A model generated the notes under the pieces. It saw only the letters and a list, made by a program, of their open reading frames with translations, did no database searches and was not told the origin of the DNA. Shown one piece after another: positions 25,433 to 36,895 of a stretch of DNA of 46,269 bases (position 1 is the first letter of the stretch; each line of letters starts with the position of its first letter). The translations under genes and the position numbers were made by a program. The stretch is from Thermoanaerobacter uzonensis DSM 18761 (GTDB lineage Bacteria; Bacillota; Thermoanaerobacteria; Thermoanaerobacterales; Thermoanaerobacteraceae): contig NZ_FQUR01000019.1 of NCBI RefSeq assembly GCF_900129115.1, forward strand, positions 1-46,269, in the 5' to 3' direction.

Positions 25433-26641
25433 ATGTATATTTGGGAAGCAGTAAAAGTGGCAATTGACAGCATATTGAGTAACAAATTGAGAGCTTTTTT
25501 AACGATGTTGGGAATTATAATAGGCATTGCTTCAGTTATAACAATTGTCTCTTTAGGAGCAGGTGGCCAAAAGGCTATATTAGGTGAATTTGAAAAAATT
25601 GGTGTAAATGTGTTTTCTATTAAAACAAGAAATGACGTAGAAATTAGAGATAACGATAGATTAGCTATTAGAGATGTAGAAATGATTAGAAAAAGATTGT
25701 CTTCTGTAAAATACGCTGCGCCAATTGCAGAAAAAATGGGACTTGCCAAAACAGACAAAGTTACTAAAAGAGCCCTTTTTATAGCTACAGATTTTGATTA
25801 TGGAAATGTTTCTAACTTAAAAGTAATCTATGGACGATTTTTAAATGAAAAAGATATTCTTTTAGGAAGAAACGTAATACTTATCGATAAAGACTCAGCT
25901 AAAGAACTTTTTGGCTATGAAGATTGCGTAGGAAAAAGCATCAAAATAGGCAGCTATTCCTCCTTTGATACAGCAAAGATAATTGGCGTCATTGACAGTG
26001 GAAATTTAAAAAGCTTAGGCGGGTCAATAGCTGATCAAATACCTGTAATAGCTGCAATTCCAATAACTTACGCACAAAAAATTTTTCCAGACGTTAATAT
26101 CTCGCAAATTTACGTAATGACCTATAACCAAAACCAATTAGATGAAACATCCTCCCAAGCCGTGCGTTTGATAGAATCATTACATCACAACAAAAACAAA
26201 TACAAGACAGAAAACCTCATAAGTTTTTTAGAAGAATTTAATAGGATATTAGGAATATTTACAGCTGTCATAGGTGCCATTGCGGGTATTTCTCTTTTAG
26301 TCGGTGGAATAGGGATTATGAATATAATGCTTGTATCTGTAACGGAGCGCACAAGAGAAATAGGAATAAGAAAAGCAATAGGAGCAAGACAAAAGGACAT
26401 ATTGACACAGTTTTTGATTGAAGCAGTTACAATTTCTCTTATAGGTGGAGCAATAGGTATTTTCCTAGGGTATATTTTAGCAAATATAGTCGGGCCCTTT
26501 ATTGATATAACTCCAGTCTTTTCAATAAATACAATATTAATCGCTTTTCTCTTCTCAACAGCAGTAGGGATATTCTTTGGAATCTATCCCGCACAAAAAG
26601 CCGCCAAATTAGACCCAATTGTAGCATTACGATATGAATAA
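25433..26641 (+). CDS. MacB-like ABC transporter permease
   Basis: 402-aa permease with the MacB layout: one membrane segment near residues 20-42, a large extracytoplasmic MacB_PCD domain (about 45-270), then three C-terminal membrane segments with the FtsX motif VTERTREIGIRKAIGARQKDI. It ends with AAKLDPIVALRYE, typical of the family. ATG at 25433 follows AGGTGA; an in-frame GTG three codons earlier is inside that site. It completes a marR-adaptor-ATPase-permease operon, likely for export of an antibiotic, peptide or lipid. Confidence 0.94.
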   Translation: MYIWEAVKVAIDSILSNKLRAFLTMLGIIIGIASVITIVSLGAGGQKAILGEFEKIGVNVFSIKTRNDVEIRDNDRLAIRDVEMIRKRLSSVKYAAPIAEKMGLAKTDKVTKRALFIATDFDYGNVSNLKVIYGRFLNEKDILLGRNVILIDKDSAKELFGYEDCVGKSIKIGSYSSFDTAKIIGVIDSGNLKSLGGSIADQIPVIAAIPITYAQKIFPDVNISQIYVMTYNQNQLDETSSQAVRLIESLHHNKNKYKTENLISFLEEFNRILGIFTAVIGAIAGISLLVGGIGIMNIMLVSVTERTREIGIRKAIGARQKDILTQFLIEAVTISLIGGAIGIFLGYILANIVGPFIDITPVFSINTILIAFLFSTAVGIFFGIYPAQKAAKLDPIVALRYE

Positions 26642-26671
26642 AAGCAAGAGGAATAACCTCCTCTTGCTTTT
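26640..26671. terminator. Bidirectional terminator
   Basis: AAAAGCAAGAGGA/TCCTCTTGCTTTT, a 13-bp stem with a 6-nt loop between the convergent permease and MBL genes. Confidence 0.9.
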
Positions 26672-27304
26672 TCACTCCATCAAATCCCTTAAAAACATAT
26701 TAAGTCTCTTTTCCTTGCCAATAGTTGAAGAGTTCCCATGACCAGGGTATATTATAACATCATCTTCTAAAACTAAAAGTTTATTTTTTATAGAATCCAT
26801 TAAAGTAGAAAAATCTCCTCCTGGAAAATCGTATCTTCCTATAGAGCCTTTAAATAGGATATCGCCGGTAAAACATACATTATTAATTTTAAAACACACC
26901 CCTCCTTTTGTGTGCCCTGGGGTGTATATAACTTCTACGCTGTATTTTCCAAAAGTTAAAGTATCACCGTCACTTAATAAAATATCTGCAGGATTGCATA
27001 GTATTTTTTTATAGACCATTTCAGATAAGTTTAAACTGGGGTCTAAAAGCATAGGAGCATCTTCTTGTGAAATAGCAACTTTTGCATTAGTTAGTTTTTT
27101 CAGCTCTTCTACTCCACCTATGTGATCAAAATGCCCGTGTGTAAGCAAAATATATTTTACATTTAAATTGTTAATAATAATATACTCTTGTATTTCAGAT
27201 GAATATTCCCCTGGATCTATTGCAATTGCTTCCATGTTTTCTTCGTCAGAAACAATATAGCAATTGGCTCCATAAAGTCCTACCACATACCTTTGTATTT
27301 TCAT
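26672..27304 (-). CDS. MBL-fold metallo-hydrolase (glyoxalase II-like)
   Basis: 210-aa metallo-beta-lactamase-fold hydrolase. The metal ligands are THGHFDHIGG, the His in PGHTKGG, the Asp in FTGDILFKGSIGR and the terminal PGHG. This subgroup is widespread beside dtd/relA in Firmicutes and is annotated as a hydroxyacylglutathione hydrolase-like protein, but these organisms usually lack glutathione, so the thioester substrate is unknown. ATG at 27304 follows AGGAGTGA. It is the last gene of the long minus-strand block. Confidence 0.9.
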   Translation of the reverse strand: MKIQRYVVGLYGANCYIVSDEENMEAIAIDPGEYSSEIQEYIIINNLNVKYILLTHGHFDHIGGVEELKKLTNAKVAISQEDAPMLLDPSLNLSEMVYKKILCNPADILLSDGDTLTFGKYSVEVIYTPGHTKGGVCFKINNVCFTGDILFKGSIGRYDFPGGDFSTLMDSIKNKLLVLEDDVIIYPGHGNSSTIGKEKRLNMFLRDLME

Positions 27305-27314
27305 AAACTCACTC

Positions 27315-27764
27315 CTAAAATATTTTTTTAGAATCAATAAGGATTGTAACAGGTCCGTCATTTTCAATTAATACTTTCATCATGGCCTGAAATTTACCTG
27401 TTTTGACATTTACACCTCTATTTTCTATCTCTTTGACTAATAAATTAAAATACTTCAAAGCCTCTTCTGGTTTTTGAGCCATCATGAAATTAGGCCTTCT
27501 GCCTTTTCTCACATCCCCCAACAAAGTAAATTGAGAAACGAGGAGTATTTCCCCTTCTACCTCCAAAAGAGATAAATTCATTTTTCCTTCTTCATCTTCA
27601 AAAACACGCAAATTTACTATTTTATCCGCCATATAGGCTACGTCTTCTTCTGTATCATCAACAGATATGCCAACCAAAACAACAAATCCTTTTCCTATTG
27701 AACTTATTAATTCACCATCTACACTAACTTCTCCATGAGTCACCCGTTGAACAACAGCTCTCAA
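27315..27764 (-). CDS. dtd: D-aminoacyl-tRNA deacylase
   Basis: 149-aa Dtd, which removes D-amino acids mischarged on tRNA. Family motifs: RAVVQRV at the start, VSQFTLLGD, and the Gly-cisPro segment NDGPVTI near the C-terminus. TTG at 27764 gives exactly the usual family length and follows GAGGTGA; the in-frame GTG three codons earlier lies within that site. It sits 11 nt before relA ends, in the classic relA-dtd order. Confidence 0.95.
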   Translation of the reverse strand: MRAVVQRVTHGEVSVDGELISSIGKGFVVLVGISVDDTEEDVAYMADKIVNLRVFEDEEGKMNLSLLEVEGEILLVSQFTLLGDVRKGRRPNFMMAQKPEEALKYFNLLVKEIENRGVNVKTGKFQAMMKVLIENDGPVTILIDSKKIF

Positions 27765-27775
27765 AAAAATCACCT

Positions 27776-29935
27776 CTATGCACTTAATCTGTAGACGTCC
27801 ATTACTCCTTCCAAAGCTTTTAATTTATTCATAACTTTTTCTAGTTGCTCTTTTGAAGTAATCTCTAAAGTTAAATTTATAATTGCAATACTGTCTTTTG
27901 TTGTTCTTGCATTGACAGCTTTTACAGCAATTTTTACATCTGCAAGAACACTTGTAACTTCTGTCAAAAGTCCAAATCTATCACTGGCCATAATCTGTAT
28001 ATCAGCTTGATAAGCGATGTTTTTACCTTGCTCCCACTCTACTTCTACAATCTTGTTCCTATCGAAAAGATATTCTTTTATATTGGGACAATCTTTTCTG
28101 TGAATAGAAATACCTCTTCCTTTAGTTACGTAACCTATTATTTCATCCCCCGGAACAGGTGAACAACATTTTGCAAACCTTACCATTACATTGTCTGCCC
28201 CTTTAACAATGACTCCTGTTCCACCTGTTTTCTCTTTTTTCTTTCCAACCTTATCAGTTGGAACAGACTTTAAACCTATTTCTTTCTGAGATTTTTTGAT
28301 TTCTTCCTTAATTCTCGGTATTACCTGATTTAGAGTTAACCCTCCATATCCGATTGTTGCATATAAATCCTCCATTGTGTGAATATTGAGTTTTTTAAGC
28401 ACCTCATCCCATATTTCACTCTTTATCATGGCAGGCTGTATACCATGACGCCTTAACTCTCTTTCTAACATTTCCTCGCCGCGAGCGATGTTTTCTTCTC
28501 TTTTTTCTTTTTTAAACCACTGTCTGATTTTATTTCTCGCTTGAGAGCTTTTGACAATCTGGAGCCAGTCTCTACTTGGACCTCTGTCTTTATTTGGACT
28601 TACCAATATTTCTACAATATCGCCGTTTTTCAATTGATAATTTATAGGGACTATTTTACCGTTTACTTTAGCACCGTTCAAACGATGACCTATTTCAGTG
28701 TGTATGCTGTACGCAAAGTCAATAGGAGTAGACCCCGCCGGCAGATTTATTACATCCCCTTTAGGGGTAAAGACAAAAACCTCATCTGTAAAAAGATCAA
28801 TTTTTAAAGTTTCCATAAATTCTTTTGCATCTTTTAACTCTTTCTGCCACTCTAAAAGCTGCCTAAGCCAAGAAAGCTTTTGGTCAAACTCGTCTTCTGT
28901 GGTCTTACCCTCTTTATATTTCCAATGGGCTGCAATACCGTATTCTGCTGTTTTGTGCATCTCCCATGTTCTTATTTGTATTTCAAAAGGTTCTCCTTTA
29001 GGACCTATTACTGTAGTGTGAAGGGATTGATACATGTTAGGCTTAGGCATTGCAATGTAATCCTTAAATCTGCCAGGAATTGGCTTCCATAAAGTATGAA
29101 CAATTCCTAATACACCATAACAGTCTTTTACAGTGTTAACAATTATCCTCACTGCTAACAAATCGTAAATTTGCTCGAAAGTTTTATTTTGCGTTTTCAT
29201 CTTTTTGTATATACTGTAAAAATGTTTAGGTCGCCCATCTACTTCTGCTTGTATTCCCATTTCTTTTAATTTCTCTTTAATGGCAGTTATAATATTTTGT
29301 ATAAACTCTTCTCTTTCTTTTCTTTTTGCAGCAACCTTTTCTACGAGGTCATAATACTCCTCCGGATGCAAATATCTCAAACACAAATCTTCTAATTCCC
29401 ATTTTATCTTAGATATTCCTAGGCGATGAGCAATAGGAGCATAAATCTCTAAAGTTTCTTCCGCTTTTTCTTTTTGTTTGTCAGGAGGTAAATATTTGAG
29501 AGTTCTCATGTTGTGAAGCCTGTCTGCCAGTTTTATGAGTATCACTCTTATGTCTTTTGCCATTGCTATAAGCATTTTTCTCATGTTTTCAGCTTGCTGC
29601 TCTACCTTGCTTTTGTATTCTATTTTTCCTAACTTTGTAACTCCGTCAACCAAATCAGCAATTTCTTTCCCAAAAATTTCCAATAACTGGCCGTAATTCA
29701 CATCTGTGTCTTCTAATACGTCATGTAAAAGACCTGCTGCAATAGTTGTAATATCTAACTCCAAATCGGCCAAAATATATGCAACTTCTATGGGATGAAC
29801 AATATATGGCTCTCCCGAGTTTCTCATTTGGCCCTCATGGGCATTTACAGCAAAGTTATAAGCTTTGTATATTAACTCTAAATTTGCATCATCACCCATG
29901 TATTTTTTTATCCTATTTATCACTTTGTCCAACAT
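27776..29935 (-). CDS. relA: Bifunctional (p)ppGpp synthetase/hydrolase Rel
   Basis: 719-aa long RelA/SpoT homologue. The HD hydrolase domain has the intact HDVLEDTD motif and [10 protein letters not shown]. The synthetase domain carries [12 protein letters not shown]; the RxKD charge pattern marks bifunctional enzymes (ExDD in synthetase-only RelA). TGS (about 390-450), a helical/CC region with [10 protein letters not shown], and a C-terminal ACT domain follow. It sets alarmone levels under amino-acid starvation at the ribosome. ATG at 29935 follows AAGGTGTG. The order recJ-apt-relA-dtd is conserved in Firmicutes. Confidence 0.97.
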   Translation of the reverse strand: MLDKVINRIKKYMGDDANLELIYKAYNFAVNAHEGQMRNSGEPYIVHPIEVAYILADLELDITTIAAGLLHDVLEDTDVNYGQLLEIFGKEIADLVDGVTKLGKIEYKSKVEQQAENMRKMLIAMAKDIRVILIKLADRLHNMRTLKYLPPDKQKEKAEETLEIYAPIAHRLGISKIKWELEDLCLRYLHPEEYYDLVEKVAAKRKEREEFIQNIITAIKEKLKEMGIQAEVDGRPKHFYSIYKKMKTQNKTFEQIYDLLAVRIIVNTVKDCYGVLGIVHTLWKPIPGRFKDYIAMPKPNMYQSLHTTVIGPKGEPFEIQIRTWEMHKTAEYGIAAHWKYKEGKTTEDEFDQKLSWLRQLLEWQKELKDAKEFMETLKIDLFTDEVFVFTPKGDVINLPAGSTPIDFAYSIHTEIGHRLNGAKVNGKIVPINYQLKNGDIVEILVSPNKDRGPSRDWLQIVKSSQARNKIRQWFKKEKREENIARGEEMLERELRRHGIQPAMIKSEIWDEVLKKLNIHTMEDLYATIGYGGLTLNQVIPRIKEEIKKSQKEIGLKSVPTDKVGKKKEKTGGTGVIVKGADNVMVRFAKCCSPVPGDEIIGYVTKGRGISIHRKDCPNIKEYLFDRNKIVEVEWEQGKNIAYQADIQIMASDRFGLLTEVTSVLADVKIAVKAVNARTTKDSIAIINLTLEITSKEQLEKVMNKLKALEGVMDVYRLSA

Positions 29936-29955
29936 AATTATCACACCTTATAATT

Positions 29956-29976
29956 AAAGTGGCTTAAAGCCACTTT
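29956..29976 (-). terminator. Hairpin between apt and relA
   Basis: AAAGTGGC-TTAAA-GCCACTTT followed on the minus strand by AATTA. With no T-run it is more likely a partial attenuator or processing/stability hairpin than a full stop. Confidence 0.5.
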
Positions 29977-29979
29977 TGA

Positions 29980-30501
29980 TTAAAACTTTATTAATGAAAT
30001 TATATCATATCCGTCAAGCTTTTTTCTACCATCTAAAAAAGTTAATTCAGTCAAGAAAATAATAGAGTCTACTATTCCTCCTAATTTTTCCACCAGTTTT
30101 GCAGAAGCGTAAATTGTACCACCTGTCGCTAGTAAATCATCAACTATTACAACTCTTTGTCCCTCTAAAACAGCATCTTTGTGTATTTCAAGTGAATCTG
30201 TCCCATATTCTAGTTCATACTCATAGCTTAACGTTTCTGCAGGTAGTTTTCCAGGTTTCCTGACAGGGACAAATCCTACTCCCAATCTATAAGCTAGTGG
30301 GGCTCCAAACAAAAATCCTCTTGCTTCTGGTGCTGCAATAAGGTCAAATTTTCTACCCTCTAAAGCCTTAGCCAGCATTTCTACGGAATAATTGAAAGCT
30401 TGCGCATCTTTTAAAACAGGTGTAATATCTTTGAATTTTATTCCTTTTTTAGGGAAGTCAGGTATTTCTCTAATCATCATTTTGATTTCTTCCAGCGTCA
30501 T
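29980..30501 (-). CDS. apt: Adenine phosphoribosyltransferase
   Basis: 173-aa purine-salvage enzyme (adenine + PRPP to AMP). Signature [13 protein letters not shown] binds [15 protein letters not shown] and [15 protein letters not shown] are typical. ATG at 30501 follows AAGGAGG 8 nt upstream; longer in-frame versions would overlap recJ. It is 13 nt downstream of recJ and coupled to it. Confidence 0.97.
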   Translation of the reverse strand: MTLEEIKMMIREIPDFPKKGIKFKDITPVLKDAQAFNYSVEMLAKALEGRKFDLIAAPEARGFLFGAPLAYRLGVGFVPVRKPGKLPAETLSYEYELEYGTDSLEIHKDAVLEGQRVVIVDDLLATGGTIYASAKLVEKLGGIVDSIIFLTELTFLDGRKKLDGYDIISLIKF

Positions 30502-30514
30502 TACAAAAACCTCC

Positions 30515-32950
30515 TTAAATTTTCTGGCTGACAATGAACTTGGCAAATTCAATAAACTCTTTTTTAGCTAAGAGTATCTGTTGCATTATCCGAGCTTGTT
30601 CAATATTAACCTTTTGTGACACAGAATTTTTGCTTAACATAAAAATATTATCACGTTCTTTTACATTTATCAATCCTATTTCTTTCATTGCTTTTATGCA
30701 AAATGAAAATTTTATTGGATTTAAATTCAGTTGTGGATGCAAATGTTCTTTAAATAAAATGTTGTTTCCTTCTTCTATAAATTTGTAAAGTTTAATAAAG
30801 TCCTTCCTTTGAGGAAAAATTTCGTCAAAGGATTTTAAATTATAATATATATCTGCTTCTTTAAAAACTAAATGAATCCTCTTTCCTTGTGAATGAGAAA
30901 GAATGTGATAAAAGATTTCTTTTTTAAAGGGTATATCATAAATAATTATATCATCGTAGTATTTTAATGATTTTAAAGAATTAGGGAAAAATAGTATACC
31001 ATTTTCCTTTTCACAATCTCCATTACATAATGAAAAATCCAAAAACTTTTCCTTTTTAAGATATCTAAGTAATGACCTAAGTTCTATAATTGTATTTACT
31101 ATGACAACTGTTTTGCTTTCTCCTTTAAAAAGTTTCAGCACATATTCCCACTTGTTATTAATTCCTCTTTGGTCAATTATATAATCAACTTTTTTGTCTA
31201 TCTCTTTTTTCTCAGGCTGATACTCTACCATGATTTTGCTCAAGTTTTTATAGTAGGAAAACAAAGGCAACTTAATTCTTAAATCTTTTACATTTATCAC
31301 TACTGCCTCTATACCGTTCCAGCTATTTATTTCAATGTTTCCCACAACATCTATTACATCTCCTATTTTTACATCGTTTCCTTTTTCTGATGCATCAAAT
31401 AGCATAAGCTCATACACAAACTTGTCTTTTTGGACGATGATTTTTTTGTATTTTCCACCATTTAAATCAAATACTTTTGTAACTGTCAAACCCTCAAATA
31501 AAAAATTAGGCCGAGGATTATTGTTGCCAAAAGGTTTAAATCTTTGAACTTGCTTAGCTATTTCTATATCTATCTTTTCATTTTTAACCTTTGCATCTAT
31601 TCTTAAACTTGGAATTAAATCAAGTTCACTAAGCACCGTATCAGCATATTCATTTATCTTAGTTTTAAAAATCTCCAAATTGTTTTTCTCAATATTTATT
31701 CCAGCAGCCATTTCATGGCCACCATATTTTATCAAATAATCTTTACAGTATTCTAATGCTTTATATAAATTAAAGCCTTCTATGCTTCGCCCCGAACCTT
31801 TACCTTCTATTTCTCCTAAACTTATAAGTACAGAAGGCCTATAAAACCTTTCTGTTATCCGGGATGCCACAATCCCAATAACACCTGGATGCCAATTTTC
31901 ATCCCACAGTACAATTACTTTTTCTCTATTCAAATCAACAGTCTCTTCTACTTTTTTGATTGCTTGTTGAAGTATTTGATTTTCTAACTGTTGCCTATTT
32001 AGGTTTTCCTGGTTTAAATATTCTGCTATCTCTTCTACTTCTTTTTCGCTATGGCTTATCAATAATCTGACAGCCGCTTCTGCACTTCTTAATCGCCCCG
32101 CAGCATTGAGACGAGGAGCTAATATAAATCCCACATGATATTCGTCAATTTTAACATTTTCCAATCCAGAAGCTTTTATGATGGCTTTTAAACCTATATT
32201 TTGTGTTTCATTTAGTCTTTTTAGCCCTTCTTTTACAATTATTCTGTTTTCTCCTAATAAAGGAACAATATCTGCAATAGTTCCTATTGAAACAATATCC
32301 AAAAGTTCATAAGCTTCTTCTCCAATAAGAGCTTGTGACAGTTTAAAAGCGACTCCCACCCCTGCTAGGTCACAAAAAGGGTATTCACTATCAGGTAAAT
32401 GAGGATTTATCACAACGTCTGCCTGTGGTATCTCTTTAGGAATACTATGATGGTCAGTTATAATTACATCTATTCCCAAAAATTTAGCTTTTTCCACTTC
32501 CTTAACAGAAGTTATACCACAGTCTACACTAATTATAAGTTTTGTTCCTCTTTGTGCAATTTTGTCTATTGCTTCTTCATTTATACCATATCCTTCAACT
32601 AATCTTTCTGGTATGTAATAATCCACTTTTGCCCCTAACTTTTTTAAGGTTAAATATAGGATAGCAGTAGCGGTAATCCCATCAACATCATAATCGCCAT
32701 AAACAGTGATTAGGTCCTTCAAGGCGATATGTTGTTGTATCAAATCTTTTGCCTCTTTTATTCCCCTTAAAAGATAAGGAGAGTACAAATCTTTCAAATC
32801 AGAATTTAAAAAACTCTTAACTTCTTGGAGATTTAATCTTGATGAAAGTATATCAGCAATTATTTTGGGTAGTCCATAAGTTTTTTGTACTTCCTCAGAT
32901 AATCGAGAATCTTTATTCTCCTTCAAAATCCACCTGCAAATTCTAGACAT
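30515..32950 (-). CDS. recJ: Single-stranded-DNA-specific exonuclease RecJ
   Basis: 811-aa RecJ, longer than the 577-aa E. coli protein and like the Firmicute form with an added C-terminal region. The DHH phosphoesterase motifs are visible: [27 protein letters not shown], and the DHHA1 motif [11 protein letters not shown]. An OB-fold and a C-terminal helicase-like remnant region follow (about 560-811). It degrades 5' ssDNA ends in recombination and repair. ATG at 32950 follows GGGTGA closely; a GTG four codons earlier is alternative. Confidence 0.96.
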   Translation of the reverse strand: MSRICRWILKENKDSRLSEEVQKTYGLPKIIADILSSRLNLQEVKSFLNSDLKDLYSPYLLRGIKEAKDLIQQHIALKDLITVYGDYDVDGITATAILYLTLKKLGAKVDYYIPERLVEGYGINEEAIDKIAQRGTKLIISVDCGITSVKEVEKAKFLGIDVIITDHHSIPKEIPQADVVINPHLPDSEYPFCDLAGVGVAFKLSQALIGEEAYELLDIVSIGTIADIVPLLGENRIIVKEGLKRLNETQNIGLKAIIKASGLENVKIDEYHVGFILAPRLNAAGRLRSAEAAVRLLISHSEKEVEEIAEYLNQENLNRQQLENQILQQAIKKVEETVDLNREKVIVLWDENWHPGVIGIVASRITERFYRPSVLISLGEIEGKGSGRSIEGFNLYKALEYCKDYLIKYGGHEMAAGINIEKNNLEIFKTKINEYADTVLSELDLIPSLRIDAKVKNEKIDIEIAKQVQRFKPFGNNNPRPNFLFEGLTVTKVFDLNGGKYKKIIVQKDKFVYELMLFDASEKGNDVKIGDVIDVVGNIEINSWNGIEAVVINVKDLRIKLPLFSYYKNLSKIMVEYQPEKKEIDKKVDYIIDQRGINNKWEYVLKLFKGESKTVVIVNTIIELRSLLRYLKKEKFLDFSLCNGDCEKENGILFFPNSLKSLKYYDDIIIYDIPFKKEIFYHILSHSQGKRIHLVFKEADIYYNLKSFDEIFPQRKDFIKLYKFIEEGNNILFKEHLHPQLNLNPIKFSFCIKAMKEIGLINVKERDNIFMLSKNSVSQKVNIEQARIMQQILLAKKEFIEFAKFIVSQKI

Positions 32951-32970
32951 CAAATCACCCACAAATTCTT

Positions 32971-34638
32971 CTATTTTTTTCTCCTCTCAATTATAAAGAT
33001 TCTGTAGAAAACCCACAAACATAGAAATAAAGCAACTACATAACCAAAAAGCCCCAGTGCATTGTAGCCAAAAACTTTATATCCCCCTTGAAATGTCAAA
33101 ACCAATGAAGAAGCTACAATTAAAGCTGATGCTATGATACTTACAATAACCTTATTTACCATAATATTTAAGTCATAGCGTAAGCTTTCACTTTCATCAA
33201 GGTTTATTCTAACTTTTATATCGTCTTTTATAAGCTTTGTCATTATACTTTGGATTTTAGATGGAAGCTTTCTCAATACTATTATTGCCTTATGTAAATC
33301 CTTCGAGTTTTCTTTTAATATTTTAGTTAAACTGATGTTTCTCAAATATACCTCTTTTATAAAATCTTTTGCCACACTAGAAATACTAAAATCGGGATCT
33401 AAGCTTCTGCCTACACCTTCTACTGTAGCTAAAGATTTGAGAAGTAAAGTAAACTCTGGAGGCAAGATCAGTTTGTGCTTATAAACAGTTGACATTATTT
33501 TCCTCATTGAATCGTTCACACTGATATTTTTTAGTGGAGTGTTGTAAAAATAATTTATTATATGGTTTAAATCAGATTTAAGGGTTCTAAGATTAGTATC
33601 AGGCCTTATGGCACCCATGTCCGATAAAACTTCTATTACTTCCTCAATATCATTTTCAGCAAAAGCTTTAAAAAGGTCAATTATCATTTCCCTTGAGGAT
33701 TTATCAAGGTAACCTACAATTCCAAAATCCACATATGAAATTTTGCCATTATTTGTAATTAAGATATTGCCAGGATGGGGATCGCCATGGAAAAGACCAA
33801 ATTCATAAACTTGTAAAAATATAGCCCATGCTCCCTCTCTTGCAATTTTCTTTAAATCAAAGCCTTTTTTAATAAGTAAATCTCTATTTTTTACACTTAC
33901 ACCTTCTACGTACTCCATTGTAAGAACGTGCTTTGTAGTGTATTTCCAATATACTTTAGGTATGTAGATATAACTTTCCTTTTCAAAATTTTCTCTAAAG
34001 CGTTCGGCATTATTCCCTTCTTGTGTGTAATCCAATTCATTGAGAAGAGATTCGGATAATTCGTCAACAATTTCTACAAAATCCAAAGGAGCATCAACTA
34101 TACGCTCATTTAAAATTTTAGCAATATTCTTTAGAATTATTATATCAGCATTTATCTTTTGTGATACTTCTGGACGCTGTACTTTAACAACGACATCTTT
34201 CCCTTCTTTAATTTTTGCCCTATAAACTTGTCCAATAGAAGCTGAAGCAATAGGAGTTTCATCAAAATAAATGAAAAAATCCGATATTTTGCCTTTTAAT
34301 TCACTTTCTAAAATATTCTTTATAGCTACAAAGTCTTCTGGTTCTACATTATCTTGAAGTTTAGCAAGTTCCAATAAAATATCATGAGGAATAAGGTCCC
34401 CTCTTGTACTTAAAAGCTGTCCCATTTTTATAAAAGTAGGGCCTAATTCCTCCAATGTTTTTCGAATCCTCTCTCCAACTCCTATGTAATCATGACTTTT
34501 CAGTATATTAAAAGGTATATGTCCACCTTTTAATAAAATATCAGAAATAAAACTAAAGCCATTTTTAGTTAAAATTTTTAATATCTCTTTATATCTTCGG
34601 GTAATATTTTTATTTCTAAAAATAAAAGGCAAATTCAT
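32971..34638 (-). CDS. UbiB/AarF (ADCK)-family atypical kinase
   Basis: 555-aa protein-kinase-like UbiB family member. The KxGQ motif appears in FIKMGQLLSTRGDLIP, the nucleotide-binding lysine in VVKVQRPEV, then HGDPHPGNI (catalytic loop) and YVDFGIVGYL (DFG-like). Two membrane helices close the C-terminus (about 500-550). In respiring bacteria UbiB assists ubiquinone synthesis. An anaerobic Clostridium-like host is not expected to make ubiquinone, so its lipid or isoprenoid partner is unclear. GAGGTG precedes the ATG. It lies between secF and recJ and may have its own promoter after the secF terminator. Confidence 0.9.
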   Translation of the reverse strand: MNLPFIFRNKNITRRYKEILKILTKNGFSFISDILLKGGHIPFNILKSHDYIGVGERIRKTLEELGPTFIKMGQLLSTRGDLIPHDILLELAKLQDNVEPEDFVAIKNILESELKGKISDFFIYFDETPIASASIGQVYRAKIKEGKDVVVKVQRPEVSQKINADIIILKNIAKILNERIVDAPLDFVEIVDELSESLLNELDYTQEGNNAERFRENFEKESYIYIPKVYWKYTTKHVLTMEYVEGVSVKNRDLLIKKGFDLKKIAREGAWAIFLQVYEFGLFHGDPHPGNILITNNGKISYVDFGIVGYLDKSSREMIIDLFKAFAENDIEEVIEVLSDMGAIRPDTNLRTLKSDLNHIINYFYNTPLKNISVNDSMRKIMSTVYKHKLILPPEFTLLLKSLATVEGVGRSLDPDFSISSVAKDFIKEVYLRNISLTKILKENSKDLHKAIIVLRKLPSKIQSIMTKLIKDDIKVRINLDESESLRYDLNIMVNKVIVSIIASALIVASSLVLTFQGGYKVFGYNALGLFGYVVALFLCLWVFYRIFIIERRKK

Positions 34639-34659
34639 TTTTTCACCTCAATAAAAATA

Positions 34660-34696
34660 TAGTAGCATTATCTCTCAAAGAGATATTATGCCACTA
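34660..34696 (-). terminator. Terminator downstream of secF
   Basis: Imperfect stem (TAGTGGCATAATATCTC/AGAGATAATGCTACTA) with a short TTTG loop, followed on the minus strand by TATTTTTATT, 20 nt after the secF stop. Confidence 0.75.
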
Positions 34697-34716
34697 CATT
34701 TTTTATAATTTAAGAT

Positions 34717-35628
34717 TTAGGCTTTTATAGGTTTATTAGAGATTTTCCTTCTCTTTTCTCTATTCTTAATTAATACCCAAAGAGGAGTAGAGATAAATAT
34801 TGAAGAATATGCTCCCCAAGTTATACCAATAAGTAAAGGCAATGCAAAATCTTTCAATGCCTTAGGTCCTAAGAAATACATTAAAGCAAGCATAATTAAT
34901 ACTGTTAAAACTACGTTTATCGACCGTGTAAGCGTCTGGTTTATACTCACATTCGCAATTTCTGCATAATCAGATCTTCTCATACTTTTTAAATTATCTC
35001 TTATTCTGTCAAAAATTACAATAGTATCGTGAAGAGAATAGCTAAATACTGTTAAAAGAGCCGCTATAAAAGGCGAGTCTACTGTTATTTTGAAAATAGC
35101 GTAAATTGAAATTAATATTACTACATTATGCAATAATCCAACAACTGCTGCCAAGCTCATTTCAAAATTAAATCTAAAACCTAAATAAGTAAGCATCACT
35201 GCAGAAGCTACTAAAAGCGCTAATATCATTCCAAATTTTATTTCTGCTCCTAAAGAAGGTCCAACTTGCTGTGACATTATTAAGTCATTTTCTGTTAAGT
35301 TGTATTTTTTTGTGATATCCTTTATTATTGAAAGTCGCGTTTCATTGGAAATAGGATTTGTTTTTATTGAAACTTCATCACCTTTTGTCCCTATCTTTTG
35401 TATTTGGAAGTCTTTAACTTTATGTTCATTTAAGATTTTAATTATATCATTTGTATCAAAAGGTTTACCAATTTTAAACTCCATTATCGTTCCACCAGTA
35501 AAATCTATGCCCCAATTAAATCCATTCACAAACATAGCTAATATACCAATTAGAATCATTGCACCTGATATTACAAACCAAATCTTAGTTCTTTTAATAA
35601 CATCTATATGAAATCTGTGCTGATTCAC
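34717..35628 (-). CDS. secF: Protein translocase subunit SecF
   Basis: 303-aa SecF with six membrane segments: TM1 near residues 16-34, the extracytoplasmic P1 domain with GIDFTGGTIMEF, then five C-terminal segments with SLHDTIVIFDRIRDN. SecDF uses ion-motive force to pull proteins through SecYEG. The start is GTG at 35628 with AGGAGGGG 6 nt upstream. secD and secF are separate genes here, unlike the fused Bacillus secDF. Confidence 0.96.
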   Translation of the reverse strand: MNQHRFHIDVIKRTKIWFVISGAMILIGILAMFVNGFNWGIDFTGGTIMEFKIGKPFDTNDIIKILNEHKVKDFQIQKIGTKGDEVSIKTNPISNETRLSIIKDITKKYNLTENDLIMSQQVGPSLGAEIKFGMILALLVASAVMLTYLGFRFNFEMSLAAVVGLLHNVVILISIYAIFKITVDSPFIAALLTVFSYSLHDTIVIFDRIRDNLKSMRRSDYAEIANVSINQTLTRSINVVLTVLIMLALMYFLGPKALKDFALPLLIGITWGAYSSIFISTPLWVLIKNREKRRKISNKPIKA

Positions 35629-35640
35629 TCAATTCCCCTC

Positions 35641-36876
35641 CTATGCTCCATAGACTTTTATATTCTTTGACAAATCCATATCTAATAGTGCATGCAACAA
35701 AAACCTTGTAACAGTTATAGCAGTGAATAGGCTTGAAGTCACACCTATTATAAGAGTTAAGGCAAACCCCTTAACATTTCCAGAGCCTAAGTAAAAAAGT
35801 ATAATAGCTCCAATTATAGTGGTTATATTAGCATCAAATACTGCCCTAAAAGCTTTCGCGAAGCCACCATCTAAAGCTGGTCTTATGCTTTTACCAGACC
35901 ACAATTCTTCTTTAAACCTTTCGAAAATTAAAATATTAGTATCAACAGCCATACCGATAGAGAGTAAAAAGCCTGCTATACCAGGCAAATCGAGAGTAAT
36001 ATTAAACAAAGCATAAATAATGAAATTTATCAATATATATATTAATAAAGCTAAGTCCGCTACAAAACCAGGTAATCTATAAAAAGCAATCATAAAAAGC
36101 ATTACCAGCAATGTCCCATATATTCCAGCTTCTACGCTGGCATTTAAAGCACTTGGTCCTAACGTTGCCCCTACAGAACTGTAGGCTATAGGTTTCAATG
36201 TAACAGGTAAAGAACCTGCCCTTATAAGAGTGGCTAATTCAGATGCTTCTTGAAAATCCTTCAAGCCTGTAATGACTGCATTTCCAGTAGTTATTACAGC
36301 ATCTACTCTAGGAGCGGAAATTACCTTATCATCTAAAAGTATCGCAATAGGTTGTCCTAAAAATTTTTGTGTCGCTTCTGCAAATTTCTTTGTACCCTCT
36401 GCATCAAGTACTAACGTAACTTCTGGTTGTTGTACACCTGTTTGAGTCTGAGCGTATACTGCTTTAGAGTCTTTTACATTAGCTCCTGTCAATATTACTT
36501 TGCCGTCAGGACCTACAAATTTTAATTGAGCGGTTTTACCTATTACCTGTATTGCCCTATCAGGGTCATTCATACCAGGTAATTCTACACGAATTCTATT
36601 TGACCCCTGTTGAGCTATCACAGGTTGTGTTACACCAAGGGCATCTACTCTATTCCTTATAACTGCAATAGCTTTATTTATTGCATCTTGTGTAACATTA
36701 CCTTGTGCCTCTTCTAATACATAAACGCCTCCTCTTAAATCTAACCCTAACCTTATGTGCTTTTGTACGGGACTTATGGAGTAATTACCTGCATTTATTC
36801 CAAAAAACGCCACATATGCAACTACTGCTGCAATAACAATTACAGAAAAAAATTTGATAAACCCTCTACTTCTCAT
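35641..36876 (-). CDS. secD: Protein translocase subunit SecD
   Basis: 411-aa SecD. TM1 lies at about 8-28, then LGLDLRGGVYVL and the P1 domain (RVELPGMND, GKTAQLKFVG), and five C-terminal segments including SIGMAVDTNILIFERFKEE. Shorter than E. coli SecD because the P1 head is reduced, as usual in Firmicutes. GGAGG precedes the ATG. It is 12 nt ahead of secF. Confidence 0.96.
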   Translation of the reverse strand: MRSRGFIKFFSVIVIAAVVAYVAFFGINAGNYSISPVQKHIRLGLDLRGGVYVLEEAQGNVTQDAINKAIAVIRNRVDALGVTQPVIAQQGSNRIRVELPGMNDPDRAIQVIGKTAQLKFVGPDGKVILTGANVKDSKAVYAQTQTGVQQPEVTLVLDAEGTKKFAEATQKFLGQPIAILLDDKVISAPRVDAVITTGNAVITGLKDFQEASELATLIRAGSLPVTLKPIAYSSVGATLGPSALNASVEAGIYGTLLVMLFMIAFYRLPGFVADLALLIYILINFIIYALFNITLDLPGIAGFLLSIGMAVDTNILIFERFKEELWSGKSIRPALDGGFAKAFRAVFDANITTIIGAIILFYLGSGNVKGFALTLIIGVTSSLFTAITVTRFLLHALLDMDLSKNIKVYGA

Positions 36877-36895
36877 TCAAATCCTCCTTCGTAGT